A DNA stretch of 15,081 bases from Gemmataceae bacterium (GTDB lineage Bacteria > Planctomycetota > Planctomycetia > Gemmatales > Gemmataceae), in the NCBI GenBank assembly GCA_025056835.1, contig JANWVS010000009.1:1-15081 (forward strand). Reading direction: 5' to 3'. Of the stretch, positions 7,930 to 14,424 are shown in pieces. Position numbers and translations under genes: made by a program. The stretch's first letter is position 1, and each line of letters begins with the position of its first letter. The notes under the pieces are model-generated. The model worked only from the letters and a program-made list of their open reading frames with translations. It did not search any database and was not told where the DNA came from.

Positions 7930-8760
7930 TCACAGCCAAAACACGAGGGTTCGTTCCAAGCGGCGCAAGGCCAGGATCGCCAGCAACGTTACCGCCGCGA
8001 CAAAAGCGGCGCTGACCGCGACGTGAAACAGCGCCGGCGGCTGGCCCTGCACCACAGGCTGCCGGATCATCTCCACGACCGACCACAACGGGTTGCAATC
8101 GACGAGCCAACTGAAGCGTTCCTGGCCGCGCAAGGTCGTGGGGCGGTAGATGACCGGCGTCAGATAAAAGGCGAACTGCAAAAGCAGTTCGAGAATGTAG
8201 CAGGTGTCCGGAAAATGCGTTTGCAACAAGCCGCACACCGTTGCCACGCTCCAGCCTAGGAAGAAAAGGAGCAGGAGGCTCGGCACGAGTGTCAACAGCA
8301 CGGCCGGCTTGCCGAAGCCGTGAAACAGCCACGTGACCAATAACCCCAAGCCCAAGGCCACAGCCAGATGAAACGCCGCCCCCAACGCCGTGCGGAGCGG
8401 GAAAATGGCAAGCGGCACCGCGTGTTGCCGAATATAAGCGGCACCGGTTTGGAACGAGCGGCAGCCGACGGTCGCGGCTTCGACGATAAATTGCCAGACG
8501 GTCAACCCCACCAGCACGTAGGGCGCATAATCGCGCAAAGGAATGTCGAAAAGGTTGCCGAAAACGAGACAGAATATCAGGGTCAAGCCCAAAGGTCGGG
8601 CCAGTGACCAGCCGATGCCAAGCCACGAATGCCGGTAGCGGGTTTGCAGGTCGTTTGCGACCAGCGAGTACCAGAACCAGCGTACCTGCCAGATGCGCCG
8701 GAGATAAGCGAGAGACGGTGGGGCGGCTTCCATGCGTTCCGTTCCCGTAATAGAATCCAT
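7930..8760 (-). CDS. ABC-2 type permease, polysaccharide export (Wzm/TagG/KpsM-like)
   Basis: This 276-residue integral membrane protein is the partner of the ATPase just downstream. The N-terminal cytoplasmic segment carries [14 protein letters not shown] (about 37-51), the amphipathic coupling motif of ABC-2 exporters. Some six hydrophobic helices follow, with FYLTPVIY and NPLW late in the protein, both usual in Wzm/TagG permeases. Together the two proteins would move an undecaprenyl- or lipid-linked glycan outward across the cytoplasmic membrane. The first in-frame ATG is at 8760; a second Met at residue 10 (8733), preceded by GGAACGGAACGC, is an equally possible start. A weak promoter (TTGGCG, 18-nt spacer, TAAACT) lies upstream on the minus strand at 8812 to 8783. 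The gene diverges from dapF. Confidence 0.92.
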   Translation of the reverse strand: MDSITGTERMEAAPPSLAYLRRIWQVRWFWYSLVANDLQTRYRHSWLGIGWSLARPLGLTLIFCLVFGNLFDIPLRDYAPYVLVGLTVWQFIVEAATVGCRSFQTGAAYIRQHAVPLAIFPLRTALGAAFHLAVALGLGLLVTWLFHGFGKPAVLLTLVPSLLLLFFLGWSVATVCGLLQTHFPDTCYILELLLQFAFYLTPVIYRPTTLRGQERFSWLVDCNPLWSVVEMIRQPVVQGQPPALFHVAVSAAFVAAVTLLAILALRRLERTLVFWL

Positions 8761-8899
8761 TCACGGACCTACCTGGGGCCGTAGTTTAGCACAACCATTC
8801 CGCCATCGCCAAGCCCGTTCGCACCCTGGGGGGCATGGGATCGATGGGCTTGAGCAAGGGACGTTGGCCGACCCGAGCGAAAAAATTGGGGATAGCGAC
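8761..8899. promoter_or_regulatory. Divergent promoter region between the export operon and dapF
   Basis: This 139-nt gap separates divergent genes. On the minus strand TTGGCG (8812 to 8807) and TAAACT (8788 to 8783), spaced 18 nt, form a modest sigma-70-like promoter for the permease. On the plus strand I see no clear promoter for dapF, only its ribosome site GGGGA at 8888-8892, 7 nt before the ATG. A 7-bp inverted repeat (CAAGCCC/GGGCTTG) is too weak to interpret. Confidence 0.3.
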
Positions 8900-9778
8900 A
8901 TGCGGTTCACCAAGATGCACGGCTGCGGCAATGACTATGTCTATGTCGATTGCTTTCGCCAAAGGCCGCCGGTCGATCCGGCTGCCCTGAGCCGTGTCGT
9001 CAGCGACCGCCACTTCGGCATTGGCGCAGACGGCCTGATCTTGATCTGTCCCTCGGACCGAGCCGATGCCCGCATGCGCATGTTCAATGCCGACGGCAGC
9101 GAGGCGGAGATGTGCGGCAACGGCATCCGTTGCGTGGCCAAGTATGTATTCGACCACGGCCTCGCCCGCAAGTCGCCGCTGATGATCGAGACCGGCCGCG
9201 GGGTGTTGACTCTGGAATTGGAGACGGTCGATGGCAAGGTCGCGCACGTCCGCGTCGACATGGGGGAACCGATTCTGGAGGCAGCAAGCATTCCGACCAC
9301 CTTGGCCGCCCCACGGGTGGTCAACGAACTTTTGCCGAGCGGTTTGCTTGACCTCGGCCAACCATGGGTTGCCGAGAGCGGGCTGGAGCCGCGTGTGACG
9401 TGCGTGTCGATGGGCAATCCGCACGCCGTCTTGTATTGCCGCGACGTGGCCAAGGTGCCGTTGGCGGCGGTTGGACCCGTGCTCGAACACGCCGCGATTT
9501 TCCCTCGGCGAAGCAATGTCCATTTCGTGCAGGTGCATCATGCGGGCGAAGCGACGATGCGCACCTGGGAGCGCGGCAGTGGAATCACGCTGGCCTGCGG
9601 TACCGGAGCCTGCGCCGTGTGCGTCGCCGGCGTGCTCACCGAGCGATCAGCCCGCCGACTGCTGGCGCACCTGCCGGGCGGCGATCTACGACTGCATTGG
9701 TCGGAAAGCGACGGCCGCGTCTACATGACCGGGCCGGCGGTAGAAGTTTTCCATGGCGAATGGCCCGGCACGACGTGA
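8900..9778 (+). CDS. dapF: Diaminopimelate epimerase DapF
   Basis: DapF interconverts LL- and meso-diaminopimelate without a cofactor, supplying meso-DAP for peptidoglycan and the last step to lysine. It acts in the cytoplasm. At 292 residues it is slightly longer than the usual 270-280. The two catalytic cysteines are present: C72 in MCGNGIRC and C233 in LACGTGA. Substrate-binding segments [11 protein letters not shown] (3-13), [10 protein letters not shown] (61-70), MGNPHAV (171-177), SNVHFV (205-210) and ERGSGIT (224-230) also match the family. The reading frame is open upstream to 8732, but that part overlaps the divergent permease. The MRFTKMHG start is the family's normal N-terminus, and GGGGA lies 7 nt before it, so 8900 is chosen. 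It stands alone: the next gene begins 119 nt later behind its own promoter candidate. Its presence supports a DAP-containing cell wall. Confidence 0.97.
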   Translation: MRFTKMHGCGNDYVYVDCFRQRPPVDPAALSRVVSDRHFGIGADGLILICPSDRADARMRMFNADGSEAEMCGNGIRCVAKYVFDHGLARKSPLMIETGRGVLTLELETVDGKVAHVRVDMGEPILEAASIPTTLAAPRVVNELLPSGLLDLGQPWVAESGLEPRVTCVSMGNPHAVLYCRDVAKVPLAAVGPVLEHAAIFPRRSNVHFVQVHHAGEATMRTWERGSGITLACGTGACAVCVAGVLTERSARRLLAHLPGGDLRLHWSESDGRVYMTGPAVEVFHGEWPGTT

Positions 9779-9810
9779 CCATCACTGCCCCGGTCGAGGC
9801 GGCGGCGGAA

Positions 9811-9838
9811 TTGACGTCTCGTGCCCACTCGGTACGAT
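9811..9838 (+). promoter_or_regulatory. Candidate sigma-70 promoter of the Rieske/cytochrome b operon
   Basis: TTGACG (9811-9816, five of six consensus bases) and TACGAT (9833-9838, four of six) are separated by 16 nt. The predicted transcript would start near 9845, about 50 nt before the Rieske ATG at 9898, whose ribosome site GGAG is at 9886-9889. It is the best-formed promoter in the window, in the 119-nt gap after dapF. Confidence 0.5.
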
Positions 9839-9897
9839 AAACAGAGAACGGAAGCTGCCTGCCTCAGCGTCTTGATGCGCAACCCGGAGCACCCACC

Positions 9898-10452
9898 ATG
9901 GCCCCTTCCCAGGACCGTCGCTCCTTTTTGCGTCTGTTGACCCATGGCCTCGGAACCTTGATCGCCGTTGTCTTGGGCGCGCCGGCCGTGGCTTACCTGC
10001 TCGACCCCGTGGGCCGCAAAGCACGCCAATCGCAATTCCGCCTCGTCGACGGCGTCCGCTTGGATGACGATGCTGCCTTCGCGCGCGGCCCGGTGCAAGG
10101 CGTGATTCGCGATTTCCGCGTCGATGGCTGGACGCTGCATCCCAGCGACGTGGTCGGCCGGGTTTGGGTGGTCAAAGACCCGGCCGCCGCCAATGGTTTT
10201 CGCGTCTTTACGACGATCTGCCCCCACTTAGGTTGTTCGGTCAATCTCGGCCCCGGCGGCGGGACCTTTGCGTGCCCGTGCCACAATGCCGAGTTTGCCC
10301 TCGACGGCGCTCGGCTTCACCCCGAACACAATCCGGCCCGGCGCGGCCTAGACGAACTGACCTGGCGGCGTAACGACGCCGACCCCGGCCGCCTCGAAGT
10401 CCAATACCTGAACTTCAAAGCAGGCGAGGAAACGAAGATCGTCGTCGGCTGA
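9898..10452 (+). CDS. Rieske [2Fe-2S] protein of a cytochrome bc complex, Tat-anchored
   Basis: This 184-residue protein is the Rieske subunit of a quinol:cytochrome c oxidoreductase. It takes one electron from quinol at the positive side of the membrane and passes it to cytochrome c. A twin-arginine start (DRRSFLRLL, 6-14) and one hydrophobic helix (about 15-36) indicate Tat insertion and an uncleaved anchor. The cluster ligands are C108 and H110 in CPHLGC and C126 and H129 in CPCH, with C113 and C128 as the usual disulfide. In high-potential Rieske proteins the second box reads CPCHGS followed by a Tyr; here it is CPCHNAEF, so the Ser and Tyr that hydrogen-bond the cluster are replaced by A131 and F133. 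That predicts a lower redox potential. A GGAG site 8 nt upstream supports the ATG. The cytochrome b gene follows after 30 nt. Confidence 0.95.
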   Translation: MAPSQDRRSFLRLLTHGLGTLIAVVLGAPAVAYLLDPVGRKARQSQFRLVDGVRLDDDAAFARGPVQGVIRDFRVDGWTLHPSDVVGRVWVVKDPAAANGFRVFTTICPHLGCSVNLGPGGGTFACPCHNAEFALDGARLHPEHNPARRGLDELTWRRNDADPGRLEVQYLNFKAGEETKIVVG

Positions 10453-10471
10453 TTTCCTTCTCCAACGGAAA

Positions 10472-10476
10472 AAGGA
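10472..10476 (+). promoter_or_regulatory. Ribosome binding site supporting the GTG start of cytochrome b
   Basis: AAGGA ends 6 nt before the GTG at 10483. The nearer ATG at 10475 overlaps this site and is out of frame with the protein, so the GTG is the start. Confidence 0.7.
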
Positions 10477-10482
10477 TGCACC

Positions 10483-12708
10483 GTGCCTGGCAAAATCGCT
10501 GATTGGCTCGACGACCGCATCGGTTTTCGCAAGTTGCGCGACGCGCTGCTGCTGGAGCACATCCCGGGCGGCGCCAGGTGGCGCTATGTGTGGGGCAGTA
10601 CGCTCGCCTTCGTCTTCGGCGTCCAACTCATCACCGGTCTCTTACTCATGACCGCCTACAGTCCCAGCGACACCTCAGCCTGGGGCAGCGTGCATTACAT
10701 TCAATACCGCATGGACTTTGGCTGGCTGATCCGTGGCCTGCACCATTTCGGTTCGCAAACGATGATGGTGTTGATCGCTTTGCACATGGTGCAAGTCGTC
10801 CTTGCCGGTGCCCAGTTGCCGCCGCGCGAGTTCAACTGGTGGATCGGCCTCGGCTTGCTGGGCGTGACCTTCGGTCTGGGTCTGACCGGCTATTTGCTGC
10901 CTTGGGACCAGAAAGGATACTGGGCGACGCGGGTGGCCACGAATATCGCTGCCAATGTGCCGTTCGTCGGCCAGCGGCTGCGCGAGTTTCTGCTCGGCGG
11001 GCCTGACTACGGCAACCACACGCTCACCCGTTTCTACTCCCTCCACACCTTCCTGTTGCCGGGGCTGTTGATCGTTTTGTTGGTGGCCCACATCGCCGTG
11101 TTTCGACGGCATGGCGTGACGCATCCGCCCGTCGCCTTGCCGCACGAACGGCCCGCGGTCGGCACGGCCCTGTTGCGCGATCTGGTGCTCGGCGCTTTGG
11201 CGGCGGGAGCATTGTACTCGTTCCATGTGCCGGCCGTGACCTGCGGCATCATCGGCGGCTTATTCGTCGTTTTCGCGCTGAGCCGGCTGAAGGCGGAGAA
11301 TGTCCAAAGCGGATGGTTCTGGCCCGAGCAGGCGTTTCGCGATTTGGTGGCGTGCCTGTTCGTGTTTGGCGTACTGCTTTCGTTGGTGGTTTTCGGCGGT
11401 CACGGTAACCCGGTGACTCCCGTGGCGCCTGAGGACGCGCCGCAGACGGCGTATCAGGACTTTGCCCGCGCCGGTCTGAAAGGATGGGGGGCCAATCTCG
11501 ACGCGCCCGCCGACCGCGACACCCAAGGCTATCCCGCCCGTCCGGAGTGGTATTTCCTCTTTCTTTTCCAGCTTTTGAAATACTTCGAGGGGCCGCAGAT
11601 CCTCGTCGGCACGGTCTACATTCCCAACGGCGTGATGCTGCTGTTGGTCCTGCTGCCCTTGTTGGGCTATGGGCGGATGCGCAAATTCGGCCACGCCGTG
11701 GGGGTTGTCGTGGTGGTCGGCCTGCTCGGGGCGGTGCTGGTGCTGACGGTCCAGGCACTGGCCGACGATTCTCCCGAACCGATCTTCTGGGGGCTGATCG
11801 GCAACAAGGAAGTGCGCGGGCCTGACGGCGCACTCGACACGACCGATCCCGCGGCCAAGGAAAAGAATGCCAAAGTTGCCAAGGCCCGCGAGTTTCAAGC
11901 GAGCTTGAAGGATGCCGCCGAAAAGGCTCGCCGGGCCTGTCAACTGGCCATGAGCGGGATCCCCGTGGAAGGCGCTCGCGAATTGCTCCGCAACGATCCG
12001 CAAACCCGGGGCCGAGAGTTGTTCAAGACGCACTGCGCCGTCTGTCACAAGTACACGGCGGACGAGAAAGATCCCTTCGGCGGTTTCACCGAAGGGAAGT
12101 TTTCCGCACCCGATTTGGGAGGTCACGGCTCGAAGGCCTGGATCCGCGGCCTGCTCGCTAATCCCGGCGACGAGCGCTACTTCGGCCTGACCAAGCTCGA
12201 AGGGATGAAAAAGTGGCGCAAAGGAGTCGACAAGGCCCGCAAGTCGGCCAGCAAAGACGACATCGCGATGGAAGAGGCCGACTTCGATCAGATCGCCGCC
12301 TGGTTGGCCGAGCAGGCGAAACCTCCAGGCCAACGCGATCCCAAACTCGCCCAAGCCGGCAAAGAGGCGTTTGATCGGCAAGATTGCGGTTCCTGCCATT
12401 CGCTCGACAAGACTCCAAATTCAGCACCGGATTTCAGCGACTACGGTTCGCCGGAGTGGTTGCGGCTGATGATCATGAACCCAGGGCATCGCTTGCGCTT
12501 CGGCCAGAAAAACGAGATGCCGGCGTTTCGCAATCTGGATGGTCCGGGTGCGGAGGTGTATAACCAAGAATTCGTGGACGCGCACGGCAACGGCGCGAAA
12601 GTGATCCATTTAAGCGACATCGATCGCGAACTGATCATTCGGTGGATGACGCGCGACGGCCGGGTCGTCTTTGGCGGCCGGCCGATCTCCGGTCCCGAAA
12701 AGAAGTAG
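10483..12708 (+). CDS. Cytochrome b6/subunit IV fused to two cytochrome c domains, 741 aa
   Basis: This is the membrane core of the bc complex, with a cytochrome c unit built into the same chain. Residues 1-215 are b6-like: helix B carries H87 (or H88) and H101, helix D H188 and H203. The 15-residue step in helix D is that of b6 rather than mitochondrial cytochrome b. Residues about 275-425 correspond to subunit IV, with the quinol-site motif PEWY at 354-357. Between them, about 230-268 is an extra hydrophobic stretch. After a Lys/Ala-rich linker (about 440-510) come two c-type heme sites, CAVCH (518-522) and CGSCH (635-639). EMPAF (678-682) probably gives the second heme its Met ligand. The residue aligning with the b6 cysteine that binds the extra heme is V36, so that heme is likely absent. 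Start is GTG. It would oxidise quinol and pass electrons via Rieske to its own c hemes. Confidence 0.95.
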   Translation: MPGKIADWLDDRIGFRKLRDALLLEHIPGGARWRYVWGSTLAFVFGVQLITGLLLMTAYSPSDTSAWGSVHYIQYRMDFGWLIRGLHHFGSQTMMVLIALHMVQVVLAGAQLPPREFNWWIGLGLLGVTFGLGLTGYLLPWDQKGYWATRVATNIAANVPFVGQRLREFLLGGPDYGNHTLTRFYSLHTFLLPGLLIVLLVAHIAVFRRHGVTHPPVALPHERPAVGTALLRDLVLGALAAGALYSFHVPAVTCGIIGGLFVVFALSRLKAENVQSGWFWPEQAFRDLVACLFVFGVLLSLVVFGGHGNPVTPVAPEDAPQTAYQDFARAGLKGWGANLDAPADRDTQGYPARPEWYFLFLFQLLKYFEGPQILVGTVYIPNGVMLLLVLLPLLGYGRMRKFGHAVGVVVVVGLLGAVLVLTVQALADDSPEPIFWGLIGNKEVRGPDGALDTTDPAAKEKNAKVAKAREFQASLKDAAEKARRACQLAMSGIPVEGARELLRNDPQTRGRELFKTHCAVCHKYTADEKDPFGGFTEGKFSAPDLGGHGSKAWIRGLLANPGDERYFGLTKLEGMKKWRKGVDKARKSASKDDIAMEEADFDQIAAWLAEQAKPPGQRDPKLAQAGKEAFDRQDCGSCHSLDKTPNSAPDFSDYGSPEWLRLMIMNPGHRLRFGQKNEMPAFRNLDGPGAEVYNQEFVDAHGNGAKVIHLSDIDRELIIRWMTRDGRVVFGGRPISGPEKK

Positions 12709-12723
12709 GGTTTTACCACCTTG

Positions 12724-12728
12724 AGGAG
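12724..12728 (+). promoter_or_regulatory. Ribosome binding site that fixes the cytochrome c' start
   Basis: AGGAG lies 8 nt before the ATG at 12737. An in-frame GTG at 12728 overlaps this site, so it cannot be the start; the protein begins MKSSARF. Confidence 0.75.
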
Positions 12729-12736
12729 TGATTGGT

Positions 12737-13330
12737 ATGAAGAGTTCCGCACGGTTTTGGCTGGCCGGCACGTTGGTGGCGGCTGTGGGGATTGCCGGCC
12801 TGATGGTCGCGACCATCAGCGCTGGCGATAGCAAAGCCTTGGCGAGCGAAATCGACAAGATTGCCGCCGCTCTCAAAAAGGGCGATAAGGAAGGCGCTGC
12901 CAAGGAGGCCGAGGCGCTGGCCAAAAAGATCGAAGAAGTGGCCGAGGCAATGGACCTGCTCAAACCGCGCAAGAAGGGCGGCCTCGGCGTCGGCGATAAA
13001 CCCGGCGCCGTGGCCCAAGACGGCATCGAGCAAATGTTGATCGCCATCGGCCGCGACGCCCCCGCCGCCGGCACCCTGAAGAAAAACGCCGAGGCTTTGG
13101 AACAAATGGCCTATCGCATCGGGGCGATCGGCCTGGTCACCCACGCCAAGCCGATCCAGAAGGCGGCCACCGGCGCCAATCGCAAGGAATGGAACGGCTG
13201 GTCCAACGACATGGTGGAAGGGTCGGCGAAGCTGGCCGCCGCGGCCAAGGCCCTCGGTCCGCAAGAGGTCAAGACCGCCGCCGCCAAGATCAATGCTGCT
13301 TGCAACGCCTGCCACAGCAAGTACCGCTGA
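12737..13330 (+). CDS. Cytochrome c'/c556-like four-helix protein, 197 aa
   Basis: The N-terminus (residues 1 to about 30) is a signal peptide or anchor: MKSS, a basic residue, then a hydrophobic stretch ending before SAGDSKA. The rest is a Lys-, Ala- and Glu-rich helical protein with a single heme site at the extreme C-terminus, CNACHSKYR (C189, C192, H193). Small helical body plus C-terminal CxxCH is the signature of the cytochrome c'/c556 class, a periplasmic four-helix bundle. A conserved-looking LLKPRKKGGLGVG segment follows the second helix. The gene follows the cytochrome b-c fusion by 28 nt, so it is the last gene of that operon and may carry electrons away from the complex or sense a ligand such as NO. 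Which of these applies cannot be told. The stop codon is TGA at 13328-13330. Confidence 0.88.
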   Translation: MKSSARFWLAGTLVAAVGIAGLMVATISAGDSKALASEIDKIAAALKKGDKEGAAKEAEALAKKIEEVAEAMDLLKPRKKGGLGVGDKPGAVAQDGIEQMLIAIGRDAPAAGTLKKNAEALEQMAYRIGAIGLVTHAKPIQKAATGANRKEWNGWSNDMVEGSAKLAAAAKALGPQEVKTAAAKINAACNACHSKYR

Positions 13331-13351
13331 GAGTGCTGCCTGCGATACCCC

Positions 13352-13425
13352 ACCCGCTTAGCGCACGCCCTTGGCCCTCGGCGATCTGGCTGCCATGAGG
13401 TCGCGGTGTGCGTTAAGCGGGTTTT
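13352..13425 (+). terminator. Long inverted repeat between convergent genes, probable terminator
   Basis: ACCCGCTTAGCGCAC (13352-13366) pairs with GTGCGTTAAGCGGGT (13408-13422) over 15 bp with one G-U wobble, enclosing a 41-nt loop. On the plus strand it is followed by TTTT (13422-13425), which suits termination of the cytochrome operon. No T-run follows on the minus strand. The right arm covers the last codons and TAA of the isomerase gene. Confidence 0.5.
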
Positions 13426-14252
13426 GGCGTGTGGGCTTCGAGAAACTTCAAGGCCCGCCTGGCTGTCTCGACGGCGTCGTGGCTGTGTCGGCTGAGTTCG
13501 ACATGGACCCCGCCGGCGTAGCCGATCTCGGCCAAGGCACGGAGCACGGGGGCAAAGTCGATCTCGCCCTCGCCGAACCGCAAGTGCTCATGCTGGCCGC
13601 GGCGCATGTCTTCGATATGAACATTGACCAAAATCTCCCGCCAGGCGCGAAGGTGGTCGGCGAGCGGCACTTCGCCTTGGCAGTGCAAATGGCCCACGTC
13701 GAGCGTCAAGCCGAAGTTCGGCCGGCCCACGCGCCGGCACAACTCCGCGAACTTCGGCATCACGTCGATGAACATGCCCGGCTCCGGCTCGAAGGCCAAC
13801 CACACGCCGCGCTGGGCGGCATAATCGGCCAAGTGCTGACAGCCTGATGTCAGTCGACGCCAAAGCTCTTCGTCGCCCGGCTGATCGACCGGTGTGCCGG
13901 ACCAGAAACTGACGACGCTGCCGCCGAGCACGACCGCCGCGTCCACCGCCCGACACAGAAAATCGAGCCGGCGCTGCCGCTCCTCCGCCCCCGGGCTGAC
14001 CAAGGTGGGCTGATGTTTTCGACGAGCGTCGAGCAGGAAACGGGCGCCCGTTTCCACGACGCAGCGCAATCCGAGCGTTTCGAGCCGGCCGCGAAGTCGC
14101 TCGGCCCGACGCTGCCAGTCGGGTTCCAGAGGATTGAGCGTGTGCCAGTCAAGTGTCAGTGCCACGCCGCGGTAGCCCAGTTCCGCCAGAATTGCCAGGG
14201 CATCCTCGAGACGATGGTGCGCAAAACCGTTCGTGTTGTAGCCGAAGTACAT
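13413..14252 (-). CDS. TIM-barrel sugar phosphate isomerase/epimerase family protein, 279 aa
   Basis: The protein has the pattern of the AP-endonuclease-2/xylose-isomerase-like TIM barrel. It opens with FGYNTNGFAHHRLEDALAIL (3-22) and repeats strand-helix units, among them LGYRGVALTLDWH and RGVWLAFEPEPG. Candidate metal ligands sit at the usual strand ends: E155 (LAFEPE), D185 and H188 (LTLDVGH), H212 (VNVHIED) and E252 (VHVELS). Members isomerise or epimerise sugars or related polyols; the substrate here is unknown. The frame is open to 14651, but that upstream part overlaps the divergent SPFH gene and is low in protein-like character. The ATG at 14252 begins at a natural barrel N-terminus, has AGGAG 10 nt upstream and a perfect TATAAT beyond that, so it is chosen. 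The gene converges on the cytochrome operon and shows no functional link to it. Confidence 0.9.
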   Translation of the reverse strand: MYFGYNTNGFAHHRLEDALAILAELGYRGVALTLDWHTLNPLEPDWQRRAERLRGRLETLGLRCVVETGARFLLDARRKHQPTLVSPGAEERQRRLDFLCRAVDAAVVLGGSVVSFWSGTPVDQPGDEELWRRLTSGCQHLADYAAQRGVWLAFEPEPGMFIDVMPKFAELCRRVGRPNFGLTLDVGHLHCQGEVPLADHLRAWREILVNVHIEDMRRGQHEHLRFGEGEIDFAPVLRALAEIGYAGGVHVELSRHSHDAVETARRALKFLEAHTPKPA

Positions 14253-14424
14253 GGCCGCACGGCTCCTGCTTCTCGGCGTGATTATAGCCCGATGGACGTG
14301 GTCCAGCGGCGAACGTCGGCTTCCAAGAATCCACCAGCCGCGCGAACCTGCCGCTGGTTTGGGGGGTCCACTCTGGCACGAAGCAGTTTGCCGATTCGCA
14401 AGGCGCGCTGTGGGGAGGTCGCTC
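14253..14424. promoter_or_regulatory. Divergent promoter region with a perfect TATAAT for the isomerase
   Basis: This 172-nt gap separates divergent genes. The minus strand reads TATAAT at 14286 to 14281, 28 nt before the isomerase ATG, and AGGAG lies between them. A -35 is not convincing (CTGGAC at 14306 to 14301 is spaced only 14 nt). On the plus strand GGAGG (14414-14418) is a strong ribosome site 6 nt before the SPFH start; no clear plus-strand promoter is seen. Confidence 0.45.

Noticed and set aside
7925..8764. Second long minus-strand frame over the permease gene (279 codons)
   Set aside because: It is a frame-shifted shadow of the ABC-2 permease; only the 7930-8760 frame has the RYRHSWLG motif and membrane helices.
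8732..8899. N-terminal extension of dapF to an upstream start
   Set aside because: It would overlap the divergent permease; the family N-terminus MRFTKMHG and a good ribosome site place the start at 8900.
11260..12399. Minus-strand open frame of 379 codons
   Set aside because: Antisense to the cytochrome b-c fusion; no protein family features.
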